A DNA stretch of 64,000 nt from Ligula intestinalis. Taxonomy: Eukaryota > Platyhelminthes > Cestoda > Diphyllobothriidea > Diphyllobothriidae. Positions 41,438 through 54,240 of the stretch are shown here, piece by piece. The translations under genes and the position numbers were made by a program. The notes under the pieces were generated by a model that ran no database searches, was not told where the DNA came from, and was given only the letters and a program-made list of their open reading frames with translations. How positions within the stretch are numbered: position 1 is the first letter of the stretch; every line of letters begins with the position of its first letter. The stretch covers positions 86,080,385 to 86,144,384 of the forward strand of contig JAYGXS010000002.1 in NCBI GenBank assembly GCA_036362985.1, written 5' to 3'.

Positions 41438-44400
41438 ACGGACATGAGCCAATTTCTTGTATAGTGCGTAAACGTTTATAAATGAAAACGATATGAACGC
41501 TTCGACACATTTTAGCCTGTAGTCACAGTGTGACAGGAATGATTTTCCCGTATGAAACTTTCCAAATCGAGCGGAGAAATTATTATCACTGGAAAACGTA
41601 CACAATGTACTACGGAGATATATAGGATATCCTAAAAGGTAAACGCATTTCAAATAATTGTAAACTTTGTGTTTAATATAATGTGTTACTTCAAAAAATT
41701 AAAATATTTACAAGCATCATATTATGGTTTTCAATGCATTTTGACTATAACAACCTTGACTGAATTTAGAGAAACCATTGAACATGAATGCACCGTAATA
41801 CGAAGGGATTCGTTTCATGGGTTTTGCGATTCAGTTCCTTCGCTTATCAGCAGCATCATGATGAAAACGAACGTCAGCGAAAAAATAACCAAATGATATT
41901 GTAAGCCTTTGTGCATTTTTTAATCATAAAATTAGGACAAACACTGATTTTATAAGCATTTAAAGTGTGTTTTCATTTTTTAGAATACCTTTTAGTTGTC
42001 AGTTTAAATAAGTGTCTACGTTTTTTGCTTCTAGCACTACTTATTTGCTTTTATTAAAAAAAGATAACAGAAATGGTACGTTCTACATCCTACAACGTAA
42101 TCAGTTTGCATTAAATGGTGAATGCATTTAATTATTTTCGCCTATTTAAGACAAAACATATTTGGGACTCAATCTCCCACTTAATTACATAAATTTTGAA
42201 TTTTGAGATTTAAAAGACAAACGGGGAACAACTTTAAAGCTTTGGAAGCGGAACTGTAAAGTTATCAATGCAAGCCACATGTCGTGAGGATATATTGGCG
42301 TAAATGTAGTAGTATAGACTCAGTCGAAGGTTTCTAAACGATAAAGGGTAACAAAAATCACAGTGAATGGTTTACTTCCATTAACCGCCAAACAATTACC
42401 TAAAACGACGAAGACCTCAAAGGAATAAAACAACAAGTTAATTTAACTAAATATTTAACAGTTCGTTAATACAAAGTCCCGGGTTACAGGTAATGCTCTT
42501 TCCAAACAGTGCTAATAAAGGAAATCATATTCAAAAACATATTGAAGGTCACCCAATTATCTGCACAATCTACATGCAATACAACAGCGCTTTAAAAACT
42601 GGCCTATCCAACAGCCATATATTGGGCTTTTCGCATATTTTCGGTAGAATGTGTCCACTACGTCAAACTCAGTACAGATTATTAGCCACCTGTCGTCGAT
42701 ATTCACCGACTGTAAGTAGTAAAAAAGAAGATGATTTTGATCAAAAGTGTATTGTTTTATGGATGCACAAATTTAGTTAGATTGTAAGCTGATGGGGAGA
42801 TTAATCGTCCAGGAAGTTGTGGGTAAACACATGCGTACTTTTTCTGAGAATATTTGCGCAAGGTGGGAAAAAAACAGTGTAATTGAGATTCTTCGTCCAA
42901 AATACATTGCGCGTAGAAAACTGATAGAGGCTGGATTCGGTGGTCTTCGCCGCCTGGTAGCTTCGAATGTGTTTTTGTTACATCCCGTAGTTCAAACAGC
43001 TAGTCGGTACCGTATGGTGCTCTTAACTCATATGCCCTCTGTGAATTAAAAACACATAGTTTTTAGAACCCAAACAAGTCGATCATAGAGCAATAAGTAG
43101 AACACATAAACATATTGACGAGAATAAAACACCTTTTTAGGCAGAACTCACTTTAGATGCTCTAAATCCTATCGATGTATTATAAAAAACATCTTTTTAA
43201 TTTTCAGTAGCCGGACTACCCCTTTTTCGTTCAATGTTATTATCTTTAAATTCCGCCTACACAAGGTCAAATTTTCATCAATTGGTATCCTTATCCTGTG
43301 CCATTGCAGTTCATATTAATGGTTTTTTATTATTTTTACTATATTAAAAAATATTATCTTATCTGATTTAAAATTGTTTGACTACTTTCGCCATACTTTA
43401 ATATTCATTTATAGTCACTAGTCAAGAATTAACTGTTTGACCACTAATACTTTAGGCAGTTGGGCGGGGGTTTTAGATATTAAGATAACCCTACAAGTCA
43501 GTTTTGCATACTTTAAGATTACCCAGTTAAGATATGTGAGAGTAACGACAGGAAAAGAACGCGCATTTCTAAGGTATTTAGGGAACGTCAACGTCAAAAC
43601 CCAGTGCACTTCCTTCCACGCATTACTAACTCTTTAGTTATTATTAAATCTATTACTACTAAAGCGAGGCGAGGAGAAATCAAGTGGGTTTTACGCATTA
43701 GACAGTATTCAAGACCTGATTGTATATGCAAGGCCAAATACGCAGTCAGAAATGAGCATAGCTAGCGGTGTTTTCTTTAAAGCAGTCGAACCCTTAATTG
43801 AAATGAAATGGGTATGGCCTTAAGTGAAGAGCTGTGCTTGAGATTTCAAATGTGACAGACAGAGAGAATGCTTTCTTTTGAAGGTAATATTCAAAATTCC
43901 CAGCTTACATGGCTCCATCATCGTCTATTGGAAAAAAATAAGTTAATAATTACTCAACCTGTGCTTACATGATGGGCTAGGACTTTATCAGATAGCTCCA
44001 CAATTTCGTTTACATACATTTAACCCTTCTTATCTTCAAACAATAATTGCGCTTTTAAAACAAAACTGTGTCCAAAACTGCAAAAGGCCTTCAAAGTGGC
44101 TTTTCTCCACTTCCTTTCCCGTATATAAAAAGAAAAATGTCGATCAGGAAAGCAGACCGCCACTGTCTACTGCCCATTTATCAACCCATTTTCCAGGCCG
44201 CAAGATCACTACGATGATTACTGCAATATCTGTAAGGCTTACGAGTCAGTTATATGACTTTAGCCAAAATCGCGGTAAATGCGACCATAATAGCATGAAA
44301 AAGCTTTTATTCTGCTACTAAGTGCAAGGTTTACCAATGCAAATGAATCCATCACATTTATATTTAATGTTCATAAAATTGGGTTACCACTGTTGTTTTT

Positions 44401-44798
44401 CCACTCTTCTGGAAAAGGTTTCTTTTTATTTGGGTACTCATTGAAGAGTAAACGCGACATTGCCACATAGTACGTCATCATTGTCCCTAGGCTGGTCATA
44501 TATTATGCGCAGTTATTTCCATTTACCCTATCGTCTACTCCCATGCATAGCGTGATATCCTCGTGCCTTTCGTTGCTTTACATATTGAATTAAGCGGTAA
44601 TCTAGGACCCATACGCACAGTAAACAATACTTTCACATAGTGTAACTTTGGATGTCTTTTGTTGTCACATTCAAACTTTTCTCTTTCGACTACACAGATT
44701 TTACTACTGTCTTGCTCTGTTGGACCATTGATTCACTTCATCATGTCTTCATTAGCGCCAACTTACTCTACGCATGCTTGCGAGAAACGCCTACATAC
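41438..44798. other. Non-coding AT-rich stretch
   Basis: No domain-bearing frame. The largest frames (42,493-42,780; 42,792-43,049; 43,418-43,637 on either strand) lack recognisable motifs and have no supporting splice context. If the exon at 44,799-45,065 is real, later exons of that gene could lie here on the minus strand. Confidence 0.5.
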
Positions 44799-45065
44799 CT
44801 GCCAATATTTGTTTGTCAACCTGGATTCTGCGTGACGTATATCTTCACCGGACCGCACGCAAAAGTCATGCTCTGTTTCAACGAAGTGGTTTGGCATCCT
44901 CGTTGTGGTGGCGAATGGTCGACCGGCCCAAAGGTTCTTGCAGGTCTTCGTGTGCTTTAATTCCTCCTGTCGATCCCTGACACGCTCTAAGTCACGATGA
45001 AGACTTCGCTCTCTGACTGCATAGAGAAGCTCCTTTCCATAGTCGTTCACCGTCGGTTTTGGCAT
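44799..45065 (-). CDS. Candidate first exon of an unknown gene
   Basis: From ATG 45,065 an 89-codon frame (MPKPTVNDYGKELLYAVRER start; highly charged, rich in Arg, Glu, Lys) ends in phase 0 at CAG|GTATGT, a consensus 5' splice site at 44,799/44,798. Composition is unlike the hydrophobic chance frames nearby. I do not recognise the protein; no signal peptide or membrane segment is seen. No downstream exon could be identified by eye, so it may also be a gene remnant. Confidence 0.42.
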
Positions 45066-45894
45066 TCTGTAGCTTTGTGAGCCTAAAGAGCTTTCGTCGA
45101 TATAGGAGAGCTAAAAGAAAATGTATTGAGCACATACTTAAATATTTGTCTGGTAAAGGCACTTCAGTAATCAGTCATTTAAGTTCCACCGGCATGGATG
45201 ATTGGTAGATAGTCAAGCGATTATCAATGCCCCCTGACCTCAACCACTGAGACAGTGAAATCGTATCTCAATATTTGAGGCTTGGATGATGCACCACTTG
45301 GGTTTGGGTATGACAGGTCGACGAGGGATAGTTAGCCAAGAATGGTCCATCCAGTCTCCCTTATCTCTGCCGGCAGTAATATCTGCCTAATAGTAGCTGT
45401 TACGACTCTCGAGACCTTTGTCGATGCCCAAGGCAGAGCGCTAGAGATGAGTTTCGTTAGCTGTCAGATGAATGTCACGCTTTTGATTGAAAGAAATTTC
45501 TCGCAGAAGCAGAAACGTTGGTGCCTTTTAACTTCAATACCAGCGACATAGGGAAGAAAGGATAAGATGGTTTTAGAATCAAGCCAACCGGTTCTAGGGC
45601 AATGGTCATTCTTATCGACATGCTTCCAGTATTCAGAGTTGAAAACAGATACTAAGATATTTTCTTTGAAAAGATATCGTATATGGCAAGCATAAAAAAT
45701 TGTAAACCTTTATTCTTGCCACGGATTGTGTGGTTCATCAGACTAAAGTAGCATTTACCTTGAAACCATCTTTCGCAAAAAGGTCAACTTCCTCCCACGC
45801 TAACTTATAAGCCCCAGCTAATTGTAAATAGATAGATTGCCTTAACTACGCACGTGCACGTTTTAACATAAGTAGAATTGTTATATTCACTATA

Positions 45895-46683
45895 CAGGGT
45901 GTCTACGAAGTCTGGGTTCATAGGTAATAAATACATACCTGTTAAAACAAAACAATTTTATTGAATTATAATGTTAAGAAATTATATCTTCAATATGATT
46001 TCCATTATTTACAATGCTAAATTCGATGCGCCTTGCTAAATTCTGGTGAAATCGATTGAATATGTGCATATTGCAGTCGATTTGAGCAGATTGACTGATA
46101 ATGCGTTCTCTCAAGTGGTTTAAATTTGCAATCTTCATTGAGTAGACTTAATCTTTTACTATACCCCAGAACAATAAATTAAGGGTACAAACGTCTGGTG
46201 AACGAGGCAACCACTCCACACGACCTTTCCTTCCAATCCAGTGAAGAAACGTGCAATTCTGCAAATTGTTAACCTTTGTAGCAAAATGGGGAGGGCTCCT
46301 TCCTGCTGAAACCAGTCCGCAAGTCACTCACATACGCGCTCAATTTGAGGCATTAATTTGTCTCTCAAAATGTTCAGATAAGTCTCACCGGTTACAGGTT
46401 CATCAAAGAAGAAGGGTCCTTACACATGAGCTTTCCACAAACCACACCACACCATCACTTTTTGGCAGTCTTGCCGTTTGGATGGATCCATCAAATGTGG
46501 ATAGGACGGAAAATCGATAATTACTGACGCGTTGTCAAGCCACGGCGTAAGAATTTGCGCTGCCGCTGCGCTGAGAACCTCAGCATTATTGACATAACAT
46601 CTGACTCAACCGTCCAAACACAAAATAACCTCAATAAATAAAATAATGAAATTCCTATGTACCCAGGCTTTGTGGACACCCTG
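45895..46683 (-). mobile_element. Tc1/mariner-like DNA transposon with decayed transposase
   Basis: 789 bp bounded by TA target duplications (45,893-45,894 and 46,684-46,685) and ~30-bp terminal inverted repeats starting CAGGGTGTC, 26 of 30 bases matching. The minus strand carries remnants of a DDE transposase: VMVWCG, FFFDEPVTGETYLNILRDKL, WFQQEGA then (frameshift) PPHFATKV, and HWIGRKGRVEWLPRSPD. The usual QQDGAPPH catalytic Asp reads Glu. Frameshifts and stops are present and the N-terminal DNA-binding part is missing. A non-autonomous or dead copy. Confidence 0.85.
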
Positions 46684-46685
46684 TA

Positions 46686-48839
46686 CTTAAACCTAATCTG
46701 AAGATATTTCAATCCATGAGGATATTGGCTTTCGATTGAGCTTCTTTCCGATCGTCTGCAAAGGAAATACCCTGTAGGAATAGTTATTCATATGGTCTGG
46801 AAAGTTTTACATTGATTTTAATGTCCTTATAAATTAGAACATATTTTCTAAAACAACATGCACATGTATATGCTTACTCCTACACGTTCGGCAGAAATTT
46901 ATGCTTTCCTTTAATTGTTTATTAAAATCGATTTTAAATAGCTCGCTCAATTGTTGAATAATTTTAAATATAATTGACCATTGCATTTTACTTCGAGGGA
47001 CCTAAACTACACAGTGCTTACATTCTATTTCAGAAAATTCAAACAATTATCTACCCTCTAATATGATGATCACAAAGTTCTCATAAACTTTTGTAGCAGA
47101 TGGGACAAGAGGAATGCATTAACGGGCATTATGTACTATAAAAGAACATTTCATTGTCCTTAAATGTTATAAACAGACATTTTTGGGACTGGTGTTTTTG
47201 CTTATGCGTGTGTAATTGTATATTGTCATGAAATGACTTAACAAAAGCCGGTTACTTGCGACGACATAGGCAGTCACCACACGACTCACAAACCCAATTG
47301 CACATGCGCGGAAAGCATCTGTAGCGACCTTAAGGCTCCCGTGGCCGAAGGCCATTACAACATCCACCCTCACGCCTCGTACCACGCCACAGAACAGTGA
47401 TGAGACTGTGACAGCAAGCATCTAAAGGCCACCGACACAATTTCAAGACGTTGACACCTTGCGCCCTCACACAACCCTACAAAACACGAGACGAGAACCA
47501 CGGGATGACATTAACTAATTGTCTGACTCCTTCACCATTTCTCTTTCCCCAATTAAGACTGAAATCGGATCCCCTTGATCCCTATAGACCTCCTTCCCTT
47601 CTCATCTTCCTTGTTACTTCTGATTGGTTCGCTAAAATAATTTTTCAATTCTACCCTTCTTTATATTACTCTATTGCTTGATAATGAAATAATCGAAAAG
47701 GTAAGTTCATCTAACTTGATTTTTCTGAAAATCATATTTGGTGCAGGTTTTCTATTACGTCTATATTTAAATTTATAAGAGCACTAAAAATCAATGAACA
47801 AATGTATGTAAACGACACAAGTTGATATTTGTTTTGAAGACCGTGCTTGTTGTAGGCCGGCAAAAAGTCTACATACTGACGTAAAGGAAATACTTTGAGA
47901 TTAGACTGCCCAATAGTCAATACTACGACCCAACTTCAGCGATGTGTTGGGATCAAAATCGCATTTCACAACTTCAGTTGAAATTTCATGAGGAAGAGTG
48001 TCTGAAGTGACTGGATCACCACGAAGTGCGCTTGTAAACATCTGCTAGGACTAGGTCAAGTCGAAGCGCACTTTTGGAATTCTCGCTGCTTCTGACCTCT
48101 GTAGCAGCCAATCGCCAGCCAACACACACAGGATCTCATGAAAAGATTGCAGAGCAGACATCACTTCAGAAACCGTCAGCTAGCTTGCGGCTGTGCGGTC
48201 GTCTGGTAGTCAATTACATACTGCCTATCCTCCTATTCATTCTGTACGGAATATTTTCTGCCTAAATATCTGGTTTTCCCGAGACTTCTCTCCTCTCCTT
48301 GAGATCCGGGCCTGGACGATCGCAGCTGTAAGAATTAAAACTTAGTAGCGTTAAAACCTTTTAATAGATCCACCGTGTGGCGCAGGCAAACTGAACATAC
48401 TTTTTTCTGCAGACTCTTTATCTTACGGTTTTGCCCTTCCCTGAAAATAGTTAAAGGAGTATTTAGGTCGACAACGTTAGGCACAGAGTACATAAATGAT
48501 AGCCTGAATGGAACCTGTTGAGGCACATATGGAAGCCAAAGTGAAGCAGAAAGTGACTCCCTGATTGTCGAGGTGGAACGTTTATTTCTGAACTTAAGAA
48601 ATCCAAACAACATTTGGACACAGCAAATAATTAAAAGAGACAGATAAAGGAAGTTAGGGTTATTTAAAGTGAAACAGTAGTCTGTGTTACCTTTCTGTAG
48701 AGGAGACACACATTTAAAAAGCTTAAGTTGATCTTAAATTTTCCACCGAAGCGTGTGATGCAAAAATCTGTTTGCTTACGTTTTCTCTTAGAACTAGATT
48801 TGCAGAATACCGAGCCATCTTGATCTTATAAGTAAGAAA
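46686..48839. other. Non-coding stretch with one unassigned frame
   Basis: No repeat or gene recognised with confidence. A 124-codon minus frame at 48,335-48,709 has one hydrophobic segment (FLYLSLLIICCVQMLFGFLKF-like, about residues 20-40) and a Ser/Thr/Arg-rich remainder. No known domain, so coding potential is uncertain. The 84-codon minus frame at 47,167-47,421 is not supported. Confidence 0.4.
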
Positions 48840-49390
48840 ACGTATTTTCCTTAAACACGATGTACAGAGCGCGCAGTTTGTAAAACTTAAATTCTAGTGT
48901 AGCAGTCAGTAGGTTTCAACATTATTCTGCAATTTAGAAACTTATTCAACACTGACAGATACCCTTTCAGCACGAGTACAAAAAATATTTTTTCGTGCGT
49001 GTTTTCTTTAAAATATATTTAAATGTATAATGGCAGTCAAAATGAATAACAAAAACGCATACTATATACGTAGTTACTTTTTACAGTACATTCGTTTTAT
49101 TAGTCGTATAGACGAACTTTGAAAAAAATCACGCCTCCCATCATGACTGAACTAATTACAGAAGAGACTACATGATAATCAGTATCACAGCCTGAGTCAC
49201 TGCGGATAAGCTAAAGCGTATCAATCGTTCGCAAAGGTCAGCAGGTTGCACATATTCTGGCGCATACTGTAATTATTGTGCCACATGGCAATGCAGGCAG
49301 CTCATAGAAATGCATTCGACATTACGATAGATTCCGTAGATTTGAATTCTTTTCTGTCCTACATTCAGCCCATACCTTATCACTTACCTC
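48840..49390 (+). repeat. Fold-back repeat family, copy 1
   Basis: Plus-oriented copy of a repeat present seven times in the window. Diagnostic blocks: ATATATTTAAATGTATAATGG, CATGACTGAACTAATTACAG, GATAATCAGTATCACA, GAGTCACTGC and CGTATCAATCGTTCGC. Its closest relative is the inverted copy at 51,470-51,990; similarity between these two continues about 130 bp beyond the core. No coding capacity. Confidence 0.8.
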
Positions 49391-51469
49391 TTTTTTAAAT
49401 TATGCCCATTCCTGTTCAGCGCATAGGTTCTGTTGCTTAAAATTCGTTGTCTGTCATTCCAAATAGACTCGGAACCTAACCAATATATCTGACAGCCAAG
49501 ATACACTGCAAAACACTAATTATATTCATTTACTTTTGTGGAATGAAAGCTGCCGGTTTAACGTCTCCAAGTCGTCTTATTCAATTACTTCCGTGGGTTC
49601 TAGCTTTTTTTTGTGCACATGTAAAGTTCGCTTAATAATTGTCACCTCGCACATTCAGAGGAATCTTGTTCGTCATGAGGTCATGCGAGTCATCATTAAA
49701 GCAAAACTTGGCAGTTGCTTCTGCTTTCTAATAAGAGCAAAAAATATTTTCCCTTTATTCAAATAATGAGAACAAGGTTTCCTATTTTCCCTAAAAAACT
49801 AAGTGCTGCTGAAAAGGCTTTAAGTAAACACAAAACAAATATAAAAACGATATCCAAGTAATCTAATATACGTGAGTTGCACATTACAGTTATTATAAAA
49901 CAAAACCAGGCAAAAAATCAAGTTAGTATTTACAGAAATGAAGTCCTTGAGTCAAAAAAATAATTAAAGAAGCAGAAAGATATGTTCATCTGCTGCGGTA
50001 AAATGGTAAAGGCGTTGCCATACCGACTAAGTAGGCGATAAGAAGACCGTGAATCAACGATTATAGCGTTTGACTTATGAGGAAAAGTTCGCAGTTTTGA
50101 GGCTTGAGTGGTGCACTTGGGGTCGCGTATGACTGCACGATGACAGCTTATAATTATACATGTCCATTTTCATTTTGCTTCTTCTGTGCTGCTGCCGGGA
50201 GTCGAAGGTGAGTCCAAGCCAGAGCGGTACGCATGAGTCTTGTAAGCAATCCATGTGCGTTTATCAACCGTGTCTTTGCAATTTACTTGGGCAAATTGGT
50301 GAAACTTATATACCCGGAGTGCAGTTTTATGTCGTGCAAGACTGGTGTTATTAGGGATCTTCTGAATGGGAAAATAGGATAGGTAGTAAAAGAATGTTGC
50401 AGAAGGCCAAACAGGTTAACTCTGGTTAAATTCGTTTGCCGTGGCCTATATTGAGCCACTGGATCGAGTGCGCAACTCGAACGATTTGTAAATAACCGGC
50501 ATAAACAAACAAGAGTTCTTTGACTTAACACCCAGGTGTAAGTTTTTGACACGTCAGAAACTAGTTTAGTTGCTAGGTGAACTGCATAAAGTAGTTAATA
50601 AACTCTATGTCAGCATCCGCAGTATTCCAGCATAATGCGGCACCACATCGTCCAGGCTCCACTGGATAAAACCGAAAACATCAATGTGGTTTTCAACTTT
50701 ACAATGCTTTTTCAACTAAATTTAGCTATAAGTCCTTATATTCCACTCATAAAACCTGTAGAACTAGCGGCCTCTCTAAAATAGAACGTTAGGGCTGAGA
50801 TCCAAAACATTAACAACCTTTAGTTAAACGTATTGTCCAAACGTGGATGGCTGTAGCGTAACGCTTAATTACACAGTTAAGCTGCGAGTTTTTGTTAACG
50901 GATTGACCTAGAACAATACAAATATTCTTATTAATTAAGGCAGAGATTTATGTAGGGTTTTGTTTGATACCAGCTGCAAGTTACATGATAGAACACCGTG
51001 GTTGATGCCTTTTCACGTGGTCTGCTTCACATCCTCGTAGCCCTTGCATGCGAATACAACTAGTTTATTGCCTGTTGCTGTTCTTAAGCCTTATTGTGTA
51101 GATCGTGCTAGTAAGGCCAGTGAATACATCATTTAGTCTACACCCCAGATTAAATGCAGCCCCTTATTATGTACGACGGGTACATAATTTCAGTATAACA
51201 TTTGCACAGTCATGCAGCTAAAATATTTGTGCTATTTTATTTTACTTACCAAGGAATCTAGAAGGCATTTTAAATAATTCATATTGCAGAATGGAATTAA
51301 CGTCCTGGACATTCAATGTATAACATGCATAGAATTGCTAGTTGACCACGAGAGTATGGTTGGTAAGTTATACACAAGAACGTGCACTGCCTTTTGGGGG
51401 ATGGTTAGGGAAAGGATGCATTTTAATCTTCCGTATATTTAGGAGATAAGGAATATATTGTGCCTTAGG
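49391..51469. other. Non-coding stretch between inverted repeat copies
   Basis: AT-rich, no gene recognised. The segment at 50,090-50,135 (TTGAGGCTTGAGTGGTGCAC and following) weakly resembles 45,275-45,320, suggesting an old dispersed repeat. Frames at 50,160-50,552 show no domain. Confidence 0.4.
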
Positions 51470-52515
51470 TAAAAGAGGTAAGTGCTAACGTGTGGGCTGA
51501 ATTTAGGACAGAGGAGAATTCAAATCTACGGAATCTATCGTAATTTTGCATGAAATTCTAAGAGTTGCCTGTATTTCCATGTGGTACAATAATTACAGTG
51601 TGCACCAGAATATGGGCAACCTGCCGACATATGCGAACGATTGATACGCTTTCGCTAATCCGCATTGACTCAGGCTGTGATACTGATTATCATGTAGTCT
51701 CTGCTGTAATTAGTTCAGTCATGATAGGAGGCGTGATTTTCTCCAAAGTTTGTCCTGACCACTAATAAAACTAATGTTCTATAAAAAGTACATTATACAT
51801 TATGCCTGAAAAGTTTTTTTTACAAGGGCTGAAAGGGTATCTTTCCGTGTTGAATAAGTTTTTAAAGTTGCAGAATAATTTTGAAACCAACGGACTGCTA
51901 AACTAGGATTTAAGTTTTACAAACTGCGCGCTCTGTACATCATGTTTACGGAAAATGCATTTTCGCCTTTAGTTTTAGGAAGAAGCCATTTAGTCCTCAT
52001 AATATGCTGCAATAGATGTGAAGCATGCTTTATGCAGTAAAAGCAGTATTTATTATTGACAGATACGATGTATGAACAATGAAAACCTCACAATCGTAAA
52101 AACATCTGGTAATTAGACGTCTTTTGAAAACAAAAAACATACCCTACTTTTAAGTTAAAGATTAGAGAAGGCGTAATTAGCTACCAAATGACTACAAGAA
52201 ACATATTTCCTCGTTAATCTTTTCCATAAAATATATTTGAACTTATAAAGACAGTCAAATTCAATGAGAGAATGCAAACATTTTAAGTAACTATATTTTT
52301 TCAGAACATATGCTTTGTTTGTGGTCAAAATGAAGTGAGTTAAATGGCCAGTATCCTATCATGACTGAAATAAATTCAGAATAGATTATAAACTAATCAA
52401 TATCACAAACTGAGTCAATGCCGATTAGCGAAAGCCTATCAATCGTTTGTTTACGTCCGCATTTTGCACGAATCCTGGCGCATACTTCAGCGTAGGTGTG
52501 GAAACTTATAAATTG
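51470..52515. repeat. Fold-back pair: copies 2 (minus) and 3 (plus)
   Basis: Minus-oriented copy at about 51,470-51,990 and plus-oriented copy at about 52,200-52,515, separated by about 210 bp that also belong to the family (compare 59,860-60,060). Arms include TGTGATACTGATTATCATG (copy 2) and its complement-type block AATCAATATCACAA (copy 3). Copy 2 is close to copy 1, copy 3 is more diverged, so the pair is not a fresh hairpin. Confidence 0.75.
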
Positions 52516-53168
52516 TTAAGGAAAACTAGATATAAATTTTAATAAGTAATGTTAAGTATTGGAATAATTTGGAAGTTACTTACTTTTAAACATCCTAGTG
52601 TATTAAAGTACATATTACAAAAAAGATATTCGTTTCTTTACGGAAAACGTAGGATGGCAGAATTAATTCACGAAATTAAGCGAGGATAAATATGGGGAAA
52701 TAATTTGATTTGTTCCAACCAAATCTGACGGCTGTTTAGTGCAGGCTTATGCTCTTCAATATCTGCGTTTTGTCCACATAAGGCTGTACGGTTGTAGTTT
52801 TCTTTATTATGTACATTTATATTTTACCCATTCCAGTTTTACACCCACTGGTAAAAATTAAATGTTAACTTTACATTTCCAAAGGCTTTTGACTAAAATA
52901 TTCGATGAGCACCATCACAAGCCTTTATCGAAAATTATCGTGCATGTATTTGCAAATGTTTTATGATGAATCTTTCTTGCGGAACACATGATTCAACACA
53001 ATTCCCCACTTAAAACCACGCATCTCATTATATATGTCGGTGATATTCGGGGTATATAGCTGTCTCGTTCCCTAATTTGTTCAACATATCCGTTTGGATT
53101 TCTACTGGTCTATCCGCAATCAGCACGAACCTCATATGTCCACTGTCGCCATATGCCACAACTTCAAA

Positions 53169-54240
53169 ATGGGGACTGACAACTGGCATTGCTGACCCCC
53201 CTATAGCTATACTAATTTCACAGGTATTTGCATACTTTTACTGAACAGCTTTGGCTGCATGGCAAATCTCACTGTTACGTTCCTCCTCTTCTGTCTTTGC
53301 TCTTGGAAGTCCAAAAGCTTGAGCCTTCTTCGCATTCTCTTCACCGGTTGCTTGGCTTTCACACTTATAAGCCTTATGGAAGAAGTTAGCGTCTATAGCG
53401 CAGACACTCGCAACCGCTTCATTGTTGGCTGATTTGCCTTTTATGGAGCACGTGTTTCCTCTTCTGGTACAGTCACTTTCGAATCTGCCACAGTCTTTTC
53501 TTCTTTGTCTGATACAGAGCCTCCGAGATGCTGCAAATTAAGCATTATCCCATCACCACGGAGAAACAGCGTCTTACTACCTAGCTCCTTGTGATCTTTA
53601 TTGGCAGTTTCATCGTTGCGTCTCCTCAGTTGCTGATAGCAAATCCGTTTACGAAGGACTGCGACTGTGCTTCAAAGCCCGAGACCTTTACCGTCCTATC
53701 ATTGCTGTATGCTTACGCGTTTCTCTCGGTCACAATTATTGGATTCATTTCTCCCTCATTTTTGTTTATATCTGCATTGCTTTGCTTCAAGGATTGCGAA
53801 ACTCAGAACAAAGTGTTATTGCAGATGAACAAGACGAACTTAACTTCATGAAGCTGCAATCAGCTCCAACATCAGCAACCCCCACAACCACCACCGCAGC
53901 TGCGAGGTCGGCGGCCATCCAAACTAACCCCGATCTACGCCACGGTAATTAAACAGTGCTGTAATTCTTGTAAAATTGATTAACAAGTCCCCTCGACATG
54001 TATGATCGGCTTCGTTTTACATCGTACCTCTGACGGCTGCCTTCATAGCAGGCACCACATTTGAGTTGTAAGCAGTTGCTGAGTGCGTCTGATGTTCTGA
54101 TCTAGTAACTACGCAGTCCAGGCCAACAGTTCAGTGTACAATTGATGAGCCTGTTTACCTCGCTGGTACCCATAATTCTCATTTTTCATAGTCCCGTGAT
54201 GCGGTCGCTGATCTACGTTGCGATTGAGTCAAAAAATTGA
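53169..54240 (+). pseudogene. Second orphan-receptor copy, heavily disabled
   Basis: Collinear with the receptor at 38,441-39,532. ATG 53,169 aligns with its start; TGA at codon 9. Then LLNSFGCMANLTVTFLLFCL (TM1) and LLRILFTGCLAFTLISLMEE (TM2), stops and a frameshift through TM3. A readable TM4-TM5 region at 53,591-53,851 (NPFTKDCDCASKPETFTVLS) follows, then a Thr/Ala-rich loop 3, and TM6/TM7 remnants (VPLTAAFIAGTTFE; FSVQLMSLFTSLVPIILIF) to about 54,240. At the position of the other copy's TGA this copy has GTA. Flanks up to about 54,780 are also homologous. Confidence 0.85.

Noticed and set aside
42493..43049. Two adjacent plus-strand frames as exons
   Set aside because: No domain, no matching splice sites, AT-rich context.
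47167..47421. 84-codon minus frame as a gene
   Set aside because: Chance opening in a locally GC-richer patch; no domain.
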